Positions 27,990-37,386 are shown, counted from the stretch's first letter. The stretch is DNA of 64,000 nt from Pseudolactococcus plantarum (GCF_002441715.1 NZ_JXJX01000006.1:62001-126000); one strand, 5' to 3'. Numbers and translations: made by a program. Notes: generated by a model not told the origin, from the sequence alone.

Positions 27990-28919
27990 ATGACAAAAAT
28001 AATATTTATGGGTACACCAGCATTCTCAGTGCCAGTTTTAGATGGTCTTATCGAAGCTGGTTATGAGGTTGTTGCAGTAGTCACGCAACCCGATCGTGCA
28101 GTTGGCAGAAAAAAAGAAATAAAAATGACACCTGTCAAAGTAGCGGCACAAAGATATAGCTTGCCAGTTTATCAGCCAGAAAAAATTTCAGGATCTGATG
28201 AAATGGCAGACCTAATGCAACTTGGTGCTGATATTATCGTAACGGCTGCTTTTGGCCAATTTCTACCAGAGAAGCTGCTTAATTCAGTTACGCACGCAGT
28301 TAATGTACACGCTAGTTTGTTACCAAAGTATAGAGGCGGAGCACCCGTTCATTATGCCATCATAAATGGTGATGAACAAGCAGGCGTCACAATTATGGAG
28401 ATGGTCAAACAAATGGACGCAGGTGATATGATTTCTCAAAAAGCCATTCCCATCACAGATACAGATGATGTTGGTACCATGTTTGAAAAATTGAGCATCG
28501 TTGGTCGTGATCTTTTATTAGCAACTTTACCAGATTATTTATTAGGAAAGTTACATCCGACACCTCAAGATGAAAAACTGGTGACTTTTTCTCCAAATAT
28601 TACATCTGAAGAGGAGAAGATTGATTGGTCTGCCTCAGCACGTGATGTTTTTAATCAAGTTCGAGGCATGTCTCCTTGGCCAGTTGCACATACTACTTGG
28701 CAAGGCGCGAGGTTTAAGTTACATGCTGTTAGGGTAGCTGAAGGATCAGGAAAACCGGGTCAAGTCATCGATAAAACTAAAAAAAGTTTAGTGATCGCAA
28801 CCCATGACGGAGCAGTTAGCTTAGTAAGCGTTCAACCTGCAGGAAAACCAAAAATGCCTATCCAAGATTTTTTAAATGGCTTAGGTAAAATGATTAATAT
28901 CGGAGATCAATTTGAGTAA
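27990..28919 (+). CDS. fmt: Methionyl-tRNA formyltransferase
   Basis: Formylates initiator Met-tRNA using 10-formyl-tetrahydrofolate. Seen: [12 protein letters not shown] (residues 5-16), the formyl-transfer centre [20 protein letters not shown] (Asn/His at about 107-109), the [16 protein letters not shown] segment with the catalytic Asp, and a C-terminal OB-like domain (about 207-309). Folate one-carbon supply links it to the folate genes at 33.6-36.6 kb. It overlaps rsmB by 8 nt. Confidence 0.97.
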   Translation: MTKIIFMGTPAFSVPVLDGLIEAGYEVVAVVTQPDRAVGRKKEIKMTPVKVAAQRYSLPVYQPEKISGSDEMADLMQLGADIIVTAAFGQFLPEKLLNSVTHAVNVHASLLPKYRGGAPVHYAIINGDEQAGVTIMEMVKQMDAGDMISQKAIPITDTDDVGTMFEKLSIVGRDLLLATLPDYLLGKLHPTPQDEKLVTFSPNITSEEEKIDWSASARDVFNQVRGMSPWPVAHTTWQGARFKLHAVRVAEGSGKPGQVIDKTKKSLVIATHDGAVSLVSVQPAGKPKMPIQDFLNGLGKMINIGDQFE

Positions 28920-30225
28920 TAATCCACGACGCGTAGCACTTTCAATTATAAATGACGTGTTAAACAATAATGCTTATGCAAATATTGCGCTTAACGAAAA
29001 AATTAAGTCTGAAAATCTGACAGAATTAGATAAAAATCTGGTGACAACGCTTGTCTATGGTACAATTTCAAAGAAATTGACACTAGATTGGTATACGAAA
29101 CCATATGTTAAAAAAACTAAAAAATGGGTGAAAAATTTACTTGCTATGACGGTATATCAAATCGTCTACATGGATCGAATTCCGACATCAGCAGCAGTTG
29201 ATGAGGCGGTTAAAATTGCTAAAAAGCAAGGGGATCAGAGATTATCAGGATTTGTCAACGGTGTCTTACGCAATTTTACGCGTTCGGACTTACCTTCATT
29301 TGATGAAATTTCAGATTCAACACAAAAATTATCCATCCAATATTCAATGCCAATTGAGTTGACTAAAAAGTTTATTCAAAATTTTGGATTTGACAAAACG
29401 GTTAAGATATTTAAAAGTATCGAAGAACCAAGCAAAGCAAGTTTGAGAGTTAACACGAGTTTAACAGATGTGACAACTGAGTTTAATAAGCTTGCTAAAG
29501 AGTTTGAGGTTAGCTTATCAGAAATTTCACCTACGGGTATTGTTGCGCCATCCGGTCATTTTTCAGATTTACTAGACTTTAATGATGGGTTAATTACAAT
29601 TCAAGATGAATCAAGTCAGCTAGTTGCAACTGTTTTAGATGCGCAACCGTCAGATAAGATTTTAGATGCTTGTGCAGCTCCTGGAGGCAAGACTGTTCAT
29701 ATTGCAGAATACTTGTCAGAAAAAGGGCATATAGATGCTTTAGATCTATATGATCATAAACTACGCTTGATTCAACAAAACGCTGAACGTTTGCATCAAA
29801 TAGATAAGATCAGCTTAACAAAATTGGATGCAAGAAAAGCATTCGAAACGTTTGGCCCTGATCATTTCGATAAGATATTGGTTGATGCACCTTGTTCAGG
29901 AATTGGGCTAATTCGCCGTAAACCAGATATTAGATATCGAAAAGAAATAACAGATTTTGATGCATTGCAGGAAATCCAGCTTGAGATTTTAGATAATACT
30001 TGCAAAACGCTTTTAAGTAGTGGTATCATGGTGTATAGTACATGCACTATCTTTGATGAAGAAAATTACCAAGTAATAGAAAAATTTTTGGCAAAACATC
30101 CTGAATTTGAACAAATTCCTCTGACACATGAGCGGTCAGATTTAGTCAAAAATGGTTGTATTTTTATAACGCCAGATGCTTATCAAACGGATGGTTTCTT
30201 TATTGCAAAATTACGTAAAAAATAA
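28912..30225 (+). CDS. rsmB: 16S rRNA (cytosine967-C5)-methyltransferase
   Basis: RsmB/Sun, 437 residues. An N-terminal NusB-like RNA-binding domain (1-130) is followed by the SAM methyltransferase: [17 protein letters not shown] (about 250), [18 protein letters not shown] with one catalytic Cys and [12 protein letters not shown] with the nucleophilic Cys (about 325 and 378). TTG start at 28912 overlaps the fmt stop and follows CGGAGATCAA. The fmt-rsmB-stp-pknB order is conserved in Firmicutes. Confidence 0.95.
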   Translation: MSNNPRRVALSIINDVLNNNAYANIALNEKIKSENLTELDKNLVTTLVYGTISKKLTLDWYTKPYVKKTKKWVKNLLAMTVYQIVYMDRIPTSAAVDEAVKIAKKQGDQRLSGFVNGVLRNFTRSDLPSFDEISDSTQKLSIQYSMPIELTKKFIQNFGFDKTVKIFKSIEEPSKASLRVNTSLTDVTTEFNKLAKEFEVSLSEISPTGIVAPSGHFSDLLDFNDGLITIQDESSQLVATVLDAQPSDKILDACAAPGGKTVHIAEYLSEKGHIDALDLYDHKLRLIQQNAERLHQIDKISLTKLDARKAFETFGPDHFDKILVDAPCSGIGLIRRKPDIRYRKEITDFDALQEIQLEILDNTCKTLLSSGIMVYSTCTIFDEENYQVIEKFLAKHPEFEQIPLTHERSDLVKNGCIFITPDAYQTDGFFIAKLRKK

Positions 30226-30237
30226 GAGTTAGTTTTT

Positions 30238-30272
30238 TTGACAGTATTGGACGTAATTTAGCCGACTGTCAA
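30238..30272. repeat. Inverted repeat between rsmB and stp
   Basis: TTGACAGT (30238-30245) and ACTGTCAA (30265-30272), perfect 8-bp arms with a 19-nt spacer, in the 128-nt gap. It could attenuate read-through or be a repeat relic; the left arm also resembles a -35 hexamer. Confidence 0.4.
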
Positions 30273-30353
30273 CTATAGACGCACTTAACTATCAAAAGAA
30301 ATTGTATGAAGTTAACACGAGTTGTTAGCTTCATAGCTTGGATGAGGACTTAC

Positions 30354-31100
30354 ATGAAGTACAGTATTTTGTCAGATGTTGGGCAAAAACGGACCAACAA
30401 TCAAGATCATGCCGACACTTATGAAAATCAGCAGGGTGAGCGGATTTTTTTGCTTGCTGATGGTATGGGTGGGCATAAAGCAGGAAATGTTGCAAGTAAG
30501 CTTGCTGTCGAAGATTTAGGGAAATTATGGGAAGAGACGACTTTTACAAGTCAGACCTCTTCGGATGAGATTCAGTCTTGGTTACGGACACAAATCCGTG
30601 CTGAAAATGAAAATATTTCCAATCTTGGTAAATTAGATGATTATAAAGGTATGGGCACAACACTAGAAGCTGTTGTGATTCAAAAACATCAAATCATTTG
30701 TGCACATGTTGGTGATTCTAGAACTCAGATTATCAAAAATGGTGAATTGATTCGGATTACACGTGATCATTCATTGGTTCAAGAATTGGTGGATGCAGGT
30801 GAAATCACACCAGATGAAGCTGAAAAACATCCTAATAAAAATATTATCACGCGTTCTCTAGGACAACCGACAGAAGTTGAGGTTGATATTTTATCAGTAG
30901 AGATTGATGCAGATGATGTGATTATTATGAGTTCAGATGGGCTAACTAATATGGTTGCGCCACATGACATTATCGATATCGTTCAAAAAGATATTGAATT
31001 GTCTAGCCAAACTGAAGCACTCGTAGAGTTAGCTAATGTGCATGGTGGCTTAGATAATATTACGGTGATTTTGGTGAAATTTGATAAAGGGGACCTGTAA
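30354..31100 (+). CDS. stp: PP2C-type Ser/Thr protein phosphatase
   Basis: Mn2+/Mg2+-dependent phosphatase, 248 residues, that reverses phosphorylation by the adjacent PASTA kinase. Motifs: [13 protein letters not shown] (residues 6-18), [13 protein letters not shown] (about 35-47, metal Asp), HVGDSRTQI and [10 protein letters not shown] with GGLDNIT near the end. The ATG at 30354 is selected because GAGGACTTAC precedes it; ATG 30306 would add 16 residues that lie upstream of the normal PP2C start. Two nucleotides separate it from pknB. Confidence 0.95.
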   Translation: MKYSILSDVGQKRTNNQDHADTYENQQGERIFLLADGMGGHKAGNVASKLAVEDLGKLWEETTFTSQTSSDEIQSWLRTQIRAENENISNLGKLDDYKGMGTTLEAVVIQKHQIICAHVGDSRTQIIKNGELIRITRDHSLVQELVDAGEITPDEAEKHPNKNIITRSLGQPTEVEVDILSVEIDADDVIIMSSDGLTNMVAPHDIIDIVQKDIELSSQTEALVELANVHGGLDNITVILVKFDKGDL

Positions 31101-31101
31101 G

Positions 31102-33054
31102 ATGATACAAATCGGAAAAATCTATGCAGATCGCTATCGAGTGATAAAAGAAATTGGTCGTGGTGGCATGGCCAATGTTTATTTAGCAGAAGACACTTAT
31201 CTGGATAATCGTCAAATAGCGATTAAAATTCTGCGCTCAAATTTTGAAAATGATAGTTTGGCTATTGCACGCTTTCAACGCGAAGCATATGCAATGTCAG
31301 AATTGAATCATCCTAATGTCGTCAGTATTTCAGATGTAGGTGATGCAGATGATCAACAATATATTGTGATGGAGTATGTGGATGGTTTAACACTCAAACA
31401 GTATATCAATGAACATGCACCTCTATCTAATGAAGAAGCGATTCGAATCGGTGATGAAATTTTAGTTGCCATGGATTTAGCGCACAGAAGTGGCATTATT
31501 CACCGAGATTTGAAACCACAAAATATCCTGATAACAAAGGATGGCACTGCTAAAGTCACTGACTTTGGTATCGCTAAAGCCGTGTCAGAGACATCTCTAA
31601 CGCAAACAAATTCGATGTTCGGCTCTGTCCACTATCTTAGTCCGGAACAGGCACGTGGTAGTAATGCAACACCTCAGAGTGATATCTATGCGATTGGTAT
31701 AATTGTATATGAGATGTTGACAGGAAAGATTCCTTTTGATGGTGATAGTGCAGTGACGATCGCCTTGAAACATTTTCAAGAAGATTTACCTAGCATTATT
31801 CATCAAAATAAAAATGTGCCACAATCATTGGAAAATGTTGTGATAAAAGCAACAGCTAAAAAATTATCAGATCGCTATGCAACTGCTGCAGATATGCGAA
31901 AAGATTTAGATGAAGCTTTGAGTGACGCGCATGCACATGATCCGAAACTTTTGTTTGCTGAAGATCTAGATGCAACAAAAATTTTACCTACGATGGCTAT
32001 TCCTGATAACGGTAATACTGATAAACTCGTACATAAAGTAACTAAAACACCAGATGCTGCTGGGAAAACGTCTGGGCTTGAACCTCTAGGAACAACTTCT
32101 AAAAAAAGACGATTAACTAAAGGGCTTATCATAGTTGGTGTGATTGCTGTGCTTCTAGCAGCTGCCGTTGCTGCCCTTGTTTTGACGACACCTACAGAAG
32201 TTAAAGTGCCAGATGTTAGCAAGATGACAGTATCTGAGGCTAAAGCAAAACTGGAAAGTAAAAAACTTAAAGTTGGTAAAGAAATTACAGAAATCAGTGA
32301 AATCGACAAAGACCGAGTCATTCGGACAAACCCAGAAGCAAATACAGTCAAAAAAGAAGGATCTAGTATTGATTTGTATGTGTCCAAAGGTGGTAATGTT
32401 GTCAGATTAAAAAATTATGTCGGCTGGAATATTTCTGAGGCAACTGACGATTTGGTACTGAAATATAATGTAGCTGAAAGTAGAATTAAGAAAAAACTTG
32501 TTAAGTCAGATGCTATCAGCGCAGGTAAAATCGTGAAACAAACGCCTGGTAAAGGAGAATTAATTGACTTAGATGGCTCAGGTGATATTGTGTTTGAGGT
32601 ATCTGAAGGTAATGAAGTGACTATGCCTACTTATCTGCAAAATGGCTTGAGTATCAAGACGGTTGCGAACTTGAAAGCAGAGCTGCAAAATCTAGGTGTA
32701 GCTGCGTCTGATATTACAGTTGAGTATATTCCAACAACGGATCAAAGTGCAGATGGTTATGTAATTAGATCTACCCCTGCGCAAGGAGATACGTTTAATA
32801 TTGGCGATAAGATCGTGTTGTCTGTCCTTCAGTTTGATGCCAATGCAGCAGATAAAGCTGCATCTGAATCAGCATCAAAATCAGCAAGTACTTCAGCAAG
32901 TGAATCAGCCTCAGCGAGTGCTTCAGCAAGTGCCTCGGCGAGTGCTTCAGCAAGTGCCTCAGCGAGTGCATCAAAGGCGTCTGATGAAGCAGCTAAGAAA
33001 AAAGAAGATGGTAGTACAAATCCATCTCCATCTCCTACCCCTCCTAAATCATAA
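31102..33054 (+). CDS. pknB: PASTA-domain Ser/Thr protein kinase
   Basis: Membrane kinase of 650 residues that couples muropeptide or lipid II sensing to cell division and wall synthesis. The Hanks-type kinase (about 11-270) has [23 protein letters not shown] and DFGIAK. One transmembrane helix lies at about 340-364, then three PASTA domains (about 370-435, 437-505, 508-575). The tail after about 580 is very unusual: a long Ser-Ala repeat, a short charged segment, then [11 protein letters not shown]. Starts two bases after stp; ATG 31102 matches the usual [14 protein letters not shown] beginning. This tail should be outside the cell. Confidence 0.95.
   Translation: MIQIGKIYADRYRVIKEIGRGGMANVYLAEDTYLDNRQIAIKILRSNFENDSLAIARFQREAYAMSELNHPNVVSISDVGDADDQQYIVMEYVDGLTLKQYINEHAPLSNEEAIRIGDEILVAMDLAHRSGIIHRDLKPQNILITKDGTAKVTDFGIAKAVSETSLTQTNSMFGSVHYLSPEQARGSNATPQSDIYAIGIIVYEMLTGKIPFDGDSAVTIALKHFQEDLPSIIHQNKNVPQSLENVVIKATAKKLSDRYATAADMRKDLDEALSDAHAHDPKLLFAEDLDATKILPTMAIPDNGNTDKLVHKVTKTPDAAGKTSGLEPLGTTSKKRRLTKGLIIVGVIAVLLAAAVAALVLTTPTEVKVPDVSKMTVSEAKAKLESKKLKVGKEITEISEIDKDRVIRTNPEANTVKKEGSSIDLYVSKGGNVVRLKNYVGWNISEATDDLVLKYNVAESRIKKKLVKSDAISAGKIVKQTPGKGELIDLDGSGDIVFEVSEGNEVTMPTYLQNGLSIKTVANLKAELQNLGVAASDITVEYIPTTDQSADGYVIRSTPAQGDTFNIGDKIVLSVLQFDANAADKAASESASKSASTSASESASASASASASASASASASASASKASDEAAKKKEDGSTNPSPSPTPPKS
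32863..32972 (+). repeat. Ser-Ala codon repeat in the pknB tail
   Basis: Tandem near-copies of GCAAGTGCCTCGGCGAGT-type units encode alternating Ser and Ala for about 36 residues. Variation between TCA/TCG/AGT and GCA/GCC/GCG keeps the repeat imperfect. Confidence 0.85.
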
Positions 33055-33058
33055 TCAG

Positions 33059-33086
33059 TTGACACCTACAAAAAAATCTGTATAAT
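33059..33086 (+). promoter_or_regulatory. rpsO promoter
   Basis: TTGACA (33059-33064), 16-bp spacer, TATAAT (33081-33086). Near-consensus, as expected for a ribosomal protein gene. Confidence 0.85.
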
Positions 33087-33092
33087 AGATAA

Positions 33093-33186
33093 AGTACCAA
33101 CTGTGTCTGAGCTCTACGAAAGCCAAACGTTTAGCACGGAGACAGTAATAAAAAAGGGTTGAGCTAAACTCAATCATTAAAAGGAG
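33093..33186 (+). promoter_or_regulatory. Structured rpsO leader, probable S15 autoregulatory RNA
   Basis: A leader of about 100 nt. A hairpin GGTTGAG/CTCAATC (33157-33175) sits just before the ribosome binding site. Its loop region GCTAAAC (33163-33169) is a perfect 7-nt complement of GTTTAGC at 33129-33135, so a pseudoknot or switched pairing is possible. An outer ACTGT/ACAGT pairing (about 33100-33146) could close the upstream part. S15 is known to repress its own mRNA through diverse leaders; this one is inferred from structure only. Confidence 0.55.
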
Positions 33187-33192
33187 AAACAC

Positions 33193-33462
33193 ATGGCAAT
33201 CTCAAAAGAGAAAAAAACTGAAATCATCAAGCAATACGCACGTACTGAGGGCGATACTGGTTCACCAGAAGTACAAATCGCTGTATTGACTTGGGAAATT
33301 AACCACCTTAACGATCATATCCAAAATCATAAAAAAGACCACGCAACTTACCGTGGTTTGATGAAAAAAATTGGACACCGTCGTAATTTACTTGCTTACC
33401 TACGTCAAAAAGATATTCCACGTTACCGTGAATTAATTTCTTCACTTGGTCTTCGTCGTTAA
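33193..33462 (+). CDS. rpsO: Ribosomal protein S15
   Basis: Primary 16S rRNA-binding protein of the small-subunit central domain, 89 residues. Diagnostic segments: [20 protein letters not shown] (about 19-38) and [13 protein letters not shown] (about 63-75). Codon use is strongly biased, as in highly expressed genes. Strong promoter, structured leader and its own terminator make it monocistronic. ATG 33193 follows AAAGGAGAAACAC. Confidence 0.98.
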   Translation: MAISKEKKTEIIKQYARTEGDTGSPEVQIAVLTWEINHLNDHIQNHKKDHATYRGLMKKIGHRRNLLAYLRQKDIPRYRELISSLGLRR

Positions 33463-33478
33463 TCTATTAAGACTCTGA

Positions 33479-33514
33479 AAAATGTATGGGAATTTGCTTT
33501 CCATGCGTTTTTTT
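33479..33514 (+). terminator. Terminator after rpsO
   Basis: ATGTATGGGAA / TTTCCATGCGT with G-T pairs and TTTTTTT. Confidence 0.85.
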
Positions 33515-33641
33515 GTATCATCTTTGTTGGCCTATTTTAGTGCATTAGCTCATACGCAAGGTATAAATTTGCTATCAAAATATGATAAACTAGTATTAGT
33601 TGTATTTTTAAAAACAAGAAATCAAGAATTTAGGAGCAACG

Positions 33642-34004
33642 ATGGGTAAAATCCAAATTACAAATATGCGCTTTTATACCTATAATGGCGTATTTTCTGA
33701 AGAAAAAACACTTGGTCAACAAATTTCAATAGATGTGACAGTGCATTATGATATTGAAGGCAAAGTGAAAGACGATGATTTAACGACAACAATTTCTTAT
33801 GCCGATGTTTACGATATTATTCAAGAGTTTGTTACCCACCATCAATTTAATTTAATGGAGTCAGTCGCTAATGGCACCCTTGCTGTGTTATTAGAGAAGT
33901 TGCCTAAGGCTGAAAGAATTGAGTTATCAGTTAAGAAGTATTCAGTGCCTATTGCTGGTGTCTTTGATGATGTGATTATCACGGTGGAGGGAAGTCATGC
34001 CTAA
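33642..34004 (+). CDS. folB: Dihydroneopterin aldolase
   Basis: Converts 7,8-dihydroneopterin to 6-hydroxymethyl-dihydropterin and glycolaldehyde in folate synthesis. 120 residues with the family pattern: ITNMRFYTYNGVFSEEKTLGQ at the start (Glu of the active site), DDLTTTISYADVYDII in the middle and VKKYSVPIAGVFDDVIITV with the catalytic Lys near residue 100. ATG 33642 follows TAGGAGCAACG. First gene of the folate run; it overlaps folK by 8 nt. Confidence 0.95.
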   Translation: MGKIQITNMRFYTYNGVFSEEKTLGQQISIDVTVHYDIEGKVKDDDLTTTISYADVYDIIQEFVTHHQFNLMESVANGTLAVLLEKLPKAERIELSVKKYSVPIAGVFDDVIITVEGSHA

Positions 34005-34497
34005 GGTGTATGTGAGTATAGGCACAAATATTGGTGATAGACTAGCGAATTTACAAACGGCGATCACGCATTTGAAAGATCACTACAGTATATTAGCTAT
34101 CTCAAAAGTATATGAAACACAGCCAGTTGGTGAAGTTGTTCAGGATGATTTTTATAATCTAGTTGTTGCTTTACGACTCCCAAAAACTGTTACTCCAGCC
34201 GATTTCCTGATTCAGACTCAAGCTATCGAAAAAGCAATGAAACGGGTTAAGACGGTTCATTGGGGACCGAGAACGATTGATTTAGATATTTTATTATTTG
34301 ATGATGTAGAGCTCGTGACAGATACTTTGAAAATTCCTCATCCGGAGATGGCCAATCGCCTTTTTGTTTTACAGCCATTACTTGAAGTCGCACAAGTTAT
34401 AGACGACCAACAAGTTATCAACACAACTACTCAGTTACTAGCTGAGACACGTGATCAAAATTGGGTTAGAGCTATTCAGCCAAGTATTAATTATTGA
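33997..34497 (+). CDS. folK: 2-amino-4-hydroxy-6-hydroxymethyldihydropteridine pyrophosphokinase
   Basis: Transfers pyrophosphate from ATP to hydroxymethyl-dihydropterin. 166 residues with YVSIGTNIGDRLANLQTA (3-20), the VYETQPVG loop and the signature WGPRTIDLDILLFDD (about 89-103), plus IPHPEMANRLFVLQPL. It is a stand-alone HPPK. From memory, L. lactis has it fused to GTP cyclohydrolase I (folKE); here the two are separate and 131 nt apart. Confidence 0.95.
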   Translation: MPKVYVSIGTNIGDRLANLQTAITHLKDHYSILAISKVYETQPVGEVVQDDFYNLVVALRLPKTVTPADFLIQTQAIEKAMKRVKTVHWGPRTIDLDILLFDDVELVTDTLKIPHPEMANRLFVLQPLLEVAQVIDDQQVINTTTQLLAETRDQNWVRAIQPSINY

Positions 34498-34500
34498 TAA

Positions 34501-34593
34501 TAGCGATGAGCGTTATGCAACGTACGACGTGGTTTGATTAGCGAGTGGTTGATGTGACAATAACCCCTTTTAACATTTTGTAACGCATCGCTA
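34501..34593. repeat. Long-range inverted repeat in the folK-folE gap
   Basis: TAGCGATGAGCGTTA (34501-34515) pairs with TAACGCATCGCTA (34581-34593), 13 bp with a 2-nt bulge, enclosing about 65 nt. It fills most of the gap between folK and folE, where no clear -10/-35 promoter is seen. It may be a regulatory RNA structure or a small repeat element. Confidence 0.6.
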
Positions 34594-34628
34594 TCAGATG
34601 ATATCGCGACATCATTAGAAAGAAAATT

Positions 34629-35201
34629 ATGACAAAAATTTCTCATGAACACAAAGAACAAATAGAAACAGGTACAAGAAATCTGTTACAAGCAATTGGC
34701 GATAATCCCAATCGTGATGGGCTACTTGAGACACCAGAGCGTGTATTCAAAGCTTATTCAGAAATATTTGCTGCAACTGGTGAAACACAATTCAACAATT
34801 ATAAGTTATTTCCTACCGATCAAGAAACAGATATGGTGATTGTTGCAGATATCCCATTTTATGCCATGTGTGAACACCACTTGCTTCCCTTTTTTGGGAC
34901 AGTCAGTGTTGGATATATACCTGATGGGGAAATTATTGGGTTAAGTAAAATTCCTAGATTAGTAGATTGGGCAGCACGCAGACCGAGTGTTCAGGAAAAT
35001 ATGACTGCCTTGATTTGCTCAGAAATGGAACGTATCACGCATCCTAAAGGCGTGGCGGTCTATATTCAGTCTAGACATATGTGTATGGAAATGCGTGGGA
35101 TCAATAGACCGGGAACCTATACGACAACGAGTCTTTATAAAGGACTTCTGAAGACAGATACGTTGTTGAGACAAGAATTTATGATGAAGGTGCGTGATTA
35201 A
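34629..35201 (+). CDS. folE: GTP cyclohydrolase I
   Basis: First committed enzyme of pterin synthesis, GTP to 7,8-dihydroneopterin triphosphate. 190 residues. Zinc and active-site residues are in FYAMCEHHLLPFFGTVSVGYIP (Cys and His-His near residues 80-83) and QSRHMCMEMRGI (Cys near 151). The N-terminal RDGLLETPERVFKAYSE is typical. ATG 34629 follows AGAAAGAAAATT. The stop overlaps the start of the next gene by one base (TAATG). Confidence 0.96.
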   Translation: MTKISHEHKEQIETGTRNLLQAIGDNPNRDGLLETPERVFKAYSEIFAATGETQFNNYKLFPTDQETDMVIVADIPFYAMCEHHLLPFFGTVSVGYIPDGEIIGLSKIPRLVDWAARRPSVQENMTALICSEMERITHPKGVAVYIQSRHMCMEMRGINRPGTYTTTSLYKGLLKTDTLLRQEFMMKVRD

Positions 35202-36628
35202 TGGGATTACCAAATCGAATTGTTTTTGCTTCTAATAATTCTGCTAAGACAGCTGATGTTGCTAAATTTTTCGACTTGTATGGGATTGCGCTGATTAATT
35301 ACCGAGAATTGATTGATGAGCAGGTGTTTCCAAAAGAAACGACAGATGATCAAATAGGTAATGCTAAAAGTAAAGCCGAGTTTATACATGATTTATTGCC
35401 AGATGAATATGTACTAGGTGATGATTCTGGGATGTTTTTATCTGCGTTTCCTGATCGATTTGGCTTAGTGACTGGCCGTGAATTTAAAAGACTTAATTTT
35501 GCGTCAGTGCAGGCAGAGAATCAGTACATATTAGACTTATACCAAGCTGTTGGTGATCGTAGTGGCTATTTATCTGCTATTTTTGTTTTGATAACGCCTG
35601 AGCAACACATTCTGATTTCTCAAGGGCGTGGTGGTGTTGCAGTTTCTACAGAAGCACGAGGCGAGTTTGGTCTTGGATTAGATACTATTTTTGTAACCGA
35701 AACAGGGAAGACCATCGCCGAGTTGACCACTTTAGCACAACTCAATTATCAACATCGTGGTCGTGCAACCAAGAGTATCATTGCTAAATTACAAGGAGAT
35801 CGTGTTGTTTGGGAGGCAAACGGACATGAGTTAGGGCAAGAAACTGGTATCATCTATGGCGTATTAAATGTGAGTCCGGATTCTTTTTATAACGGAGAGG
35901 CTGTTGGGACGGTAGCGCAATCTGTAGCACAGGCCACACAACAACTGGCTGATGGCGCTGATATCATAGAAGTTGGTGGTCAGTCTACAAGACCAGGCTT
36001 TTTAGAAATCACAGCAGCAGAAGAAATTGCACGTGTTGTCCCAGTGATTCAAGAGATTAAAGCCTTACATCCGTACGCAATTATTGCTGTCGATACTTAT
36101 AAATATGATGTCATGGAGGCAGCGATTGCGGCTGGTGCAGATATTATAAATGATATCAATGGCTTTACAGATGATGCGCGAAAATTAGTTTTATTAGCTA
36201 AAACAACAGTTGGCTTACTAAGTATGTTTAACCCTCGTCATAAACCGATCTCCAAAGATATTTCAGCAGATATGTTGGCGTGGTTTTCTGAAAATCTGGC
36301 TTGTCTGGAAGAAGCGGGCATCAAACGTGAGCGTATTGCACTTGATCCAGGGATTGGCTACTCTAAAGATTCAGATGTACATCAGGATCTGGCGATGATG
36401 AACACAGTAGGGAACTTAACCCTTTTTGGTAGACCGATCATGACAGCTATTTCAAATAAAGGCTGGGCCAAACAGCTATTTGATTTACCCAAAGAGTCAC
36501 GTGCTAATCTATCACTTGTTGCGGCAACAGAAATGTATCGTAGAGGGGCAAAAATACTACGTGTTCACGATGTTAAATCAGCTAGAGAGATGACAAGTTT
36601 TGTTGAACGATTAAAAAATTCACATTAA
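35201..36628 (+). CDS. folP: Fusion of Ham1-like NTP pyrophosphatase (YlgG type) and dihydropteroate synthase
   Basis: Two domains in one frame, 475 residues. Residues 1-205 are Ham1/RdgB-like: NRIVFASNNSAKTADVAKFF, LGDDSGMFLSAFP and GEFGLGLDTIF. Residues about 215-475 are dihydropteroate synthase: GVLNVSPDSFYNGE, IIEVGGQSTRPG, IIAVDTYKYDV, DIINDINGF, ALDPGIGYSKD and a final RVHDV. The usual MHxxG after the NDI strand reads MFNPRH, and the sulfa-region SRKxF reads SNKGW, so the DHPS part is divergent. From memory, L. lactis carries folP and ylgG as separate genes; the Ham1 domain may remove the triphosphate from dihydroneopterin triphosphate, which would complete the pathway. That role is inference. 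Confidence 0.9.
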   Translation: MGLPNRIVFASNNSAKTADVAKFFDLYGIALINYRELIDEQVFPKETTDDQIGNAKSKAEFIHDLLPDEYVLGDDSGMFLSAFPDRFGLVTGREFKRLNFASVQAENQYILDLYQAVGDRSGYLSAIFVLITPEQHILISQGRGGVAVSTEARGEFGLGLDTIFVTETGKTIAELTTLAQLNYQHRGRATKSIIAKLQGDRVVWEANGHELGQETGIIYGVLNVSPDSFYNGEAVGTVAQSVAQATQQLADGADIIEVGGQSTRPGFLEITAAEEIARVVPVIQEIKALHPYAIIAVDTYKYDVMEAAIAAGADIINDINGFTDDARKLVLLAKTTVGLLSMFNPRHKPISKDISADMLAWFSENLACLEEAGIKRERIALDPGIGYSKDSDVHQDLAMMNTVGNLTLFGRPIMTAISNKGWAKQLFDLPKESRANLSLVAATEMYRRGAKILRVHDVKSAREMTSFVERLKNSH

Positions 36629-36655
36629 GCACTTTGCTTAATGTGAATTTTTATA
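36617..36655. terminator. Bidirectional terminator between the folate run and the SDR gene
   Basis: TTCACATTAAGC / GCTTAATGTGAA perfect hairpin with ATTTTTATATTTT. The folP stop codon lies in the left arm. Confidence 0.9.
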
Positions 36656-36660
36656 TTTTG

Positions 36661-37386
36661 TTACTTAAGGGTCCAGCCTCCGTCAATTTTTAGGATTTCA
36701 CCATGCATGTAGCTGGCTTTTCCAGAAGCTAAAAACAAAGTAAGCTCAGCAATTTCTATAGGATCAGCCCAACGGCCTACAGGGGTTTCATTTGCAACCC
36801 ACTCAGCCATTTTTCCATTATTGTCATTAAAATCTGCTTGTGTCATGCCTGTTTTTACGGCACCTGGTGCGATACCAAAAATCTGCACGCCACTTCGAGC
36901 ATAGTCTAGAGCAAGTTGTTTGGTGAAGCCAGCTAAGGCGTGTTTAGCAGTGGTATAGGCGGCGCCACCGCCACCTGCGACAAAACTAGCGATCGAGCAC
37001 ATATTGATGATAATACCTGATTGTTTGTCAATCATCTGGGGTAAAAACTGTCGTGTGATGTTAATGACAGCAAGCAGATTGGTTTGAAAAACAGTCTCAA
37101 ACTCTGTATCTGTTAACTCGAGTAAGGGTTTATAATCATCTAAGATGCCAGCAGTATTACAAATGATATCAAATGTGTGAGGGAGTGCAAAAAAAACTGA
37201 GGTTAAATCAGTCGTTAGATCTGCTTGGATAAAGCAAAAATGAGGGTGAGTCAACGAACTGGGTGCTTGTTTGTCAATCCCAACTACATGATCCCCATTT
37301 TCTAAAAATAGTTCAGTTTGTGCGCGTCCAATTCCTGAGGCACAGCCAGTGACTAATACCTGACGTTTTGCTGGTGTATTTTTCAT
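36661..37386 (-). CDS. Short-chain dehydrogenase/reductase (FabG-like)
   Basis: Classical SDR of 241 residues. Cofactor motif VTGCASGIGRAQ (about 10-21), an Asp after the second strand (VVGIDKQ) pointing to NAD(H), NTAGILD, catalytic Ser in CSIAS and YTTAKHAL (YxxxK, about 149-153), and IAPGAVKTGM. Often annotated as 3-oxoacyl-ACP reductase, but nothing ties this copy to fatty-acid synthesis. ATG 37386 gives the normal SDR N-terminus; an open frame extends to 37485 inside the upstream gene. It lies 13 nt after the DUF2829 gene and is co-transcribed. Confidence 0.88.
   Translation of the reverse strand: MKNTPAKRQVLVTGCASGIGRAQTELFLENGDHVVGIDKQAPSSLTHPHFCFIQADLTTDLTSVFFALPHTFDIICNTAGILDDYKPLLELTDTEFETVFQTNLLAVINITRQFLPQMIDKQSGIIINMCSIASFVAGGGGAAYTTAKHALAGFTKQLALDYARSGVQIFGIAPGAVKTGMTQADFNDNNGKMAEWVANETPVGRWADPIEIAELTLFLASGKASYMHGEILKIDGGWTLK

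Noticed and set aside
31875-32387. 170-codon minus-strand frame inside pknB
   Set aside because: Antisense shadow of the kinase and PASTA coding region; no ribosome binding site.
32801-33085. Gln/Arg-rich frame in the pknB tail, +1 relative to the kinase, considered as a frameshift product
   Set aside because: It is the alternative reading of the Ser-Ala repeat, and the kinase frame runs cleanly to its own stop.
34498-34628. A tetrahydrofolate riboswitch before folE
   Set aside because: The conserved core of known THF riboswitches is not visible; only an inverted repeat is supported.
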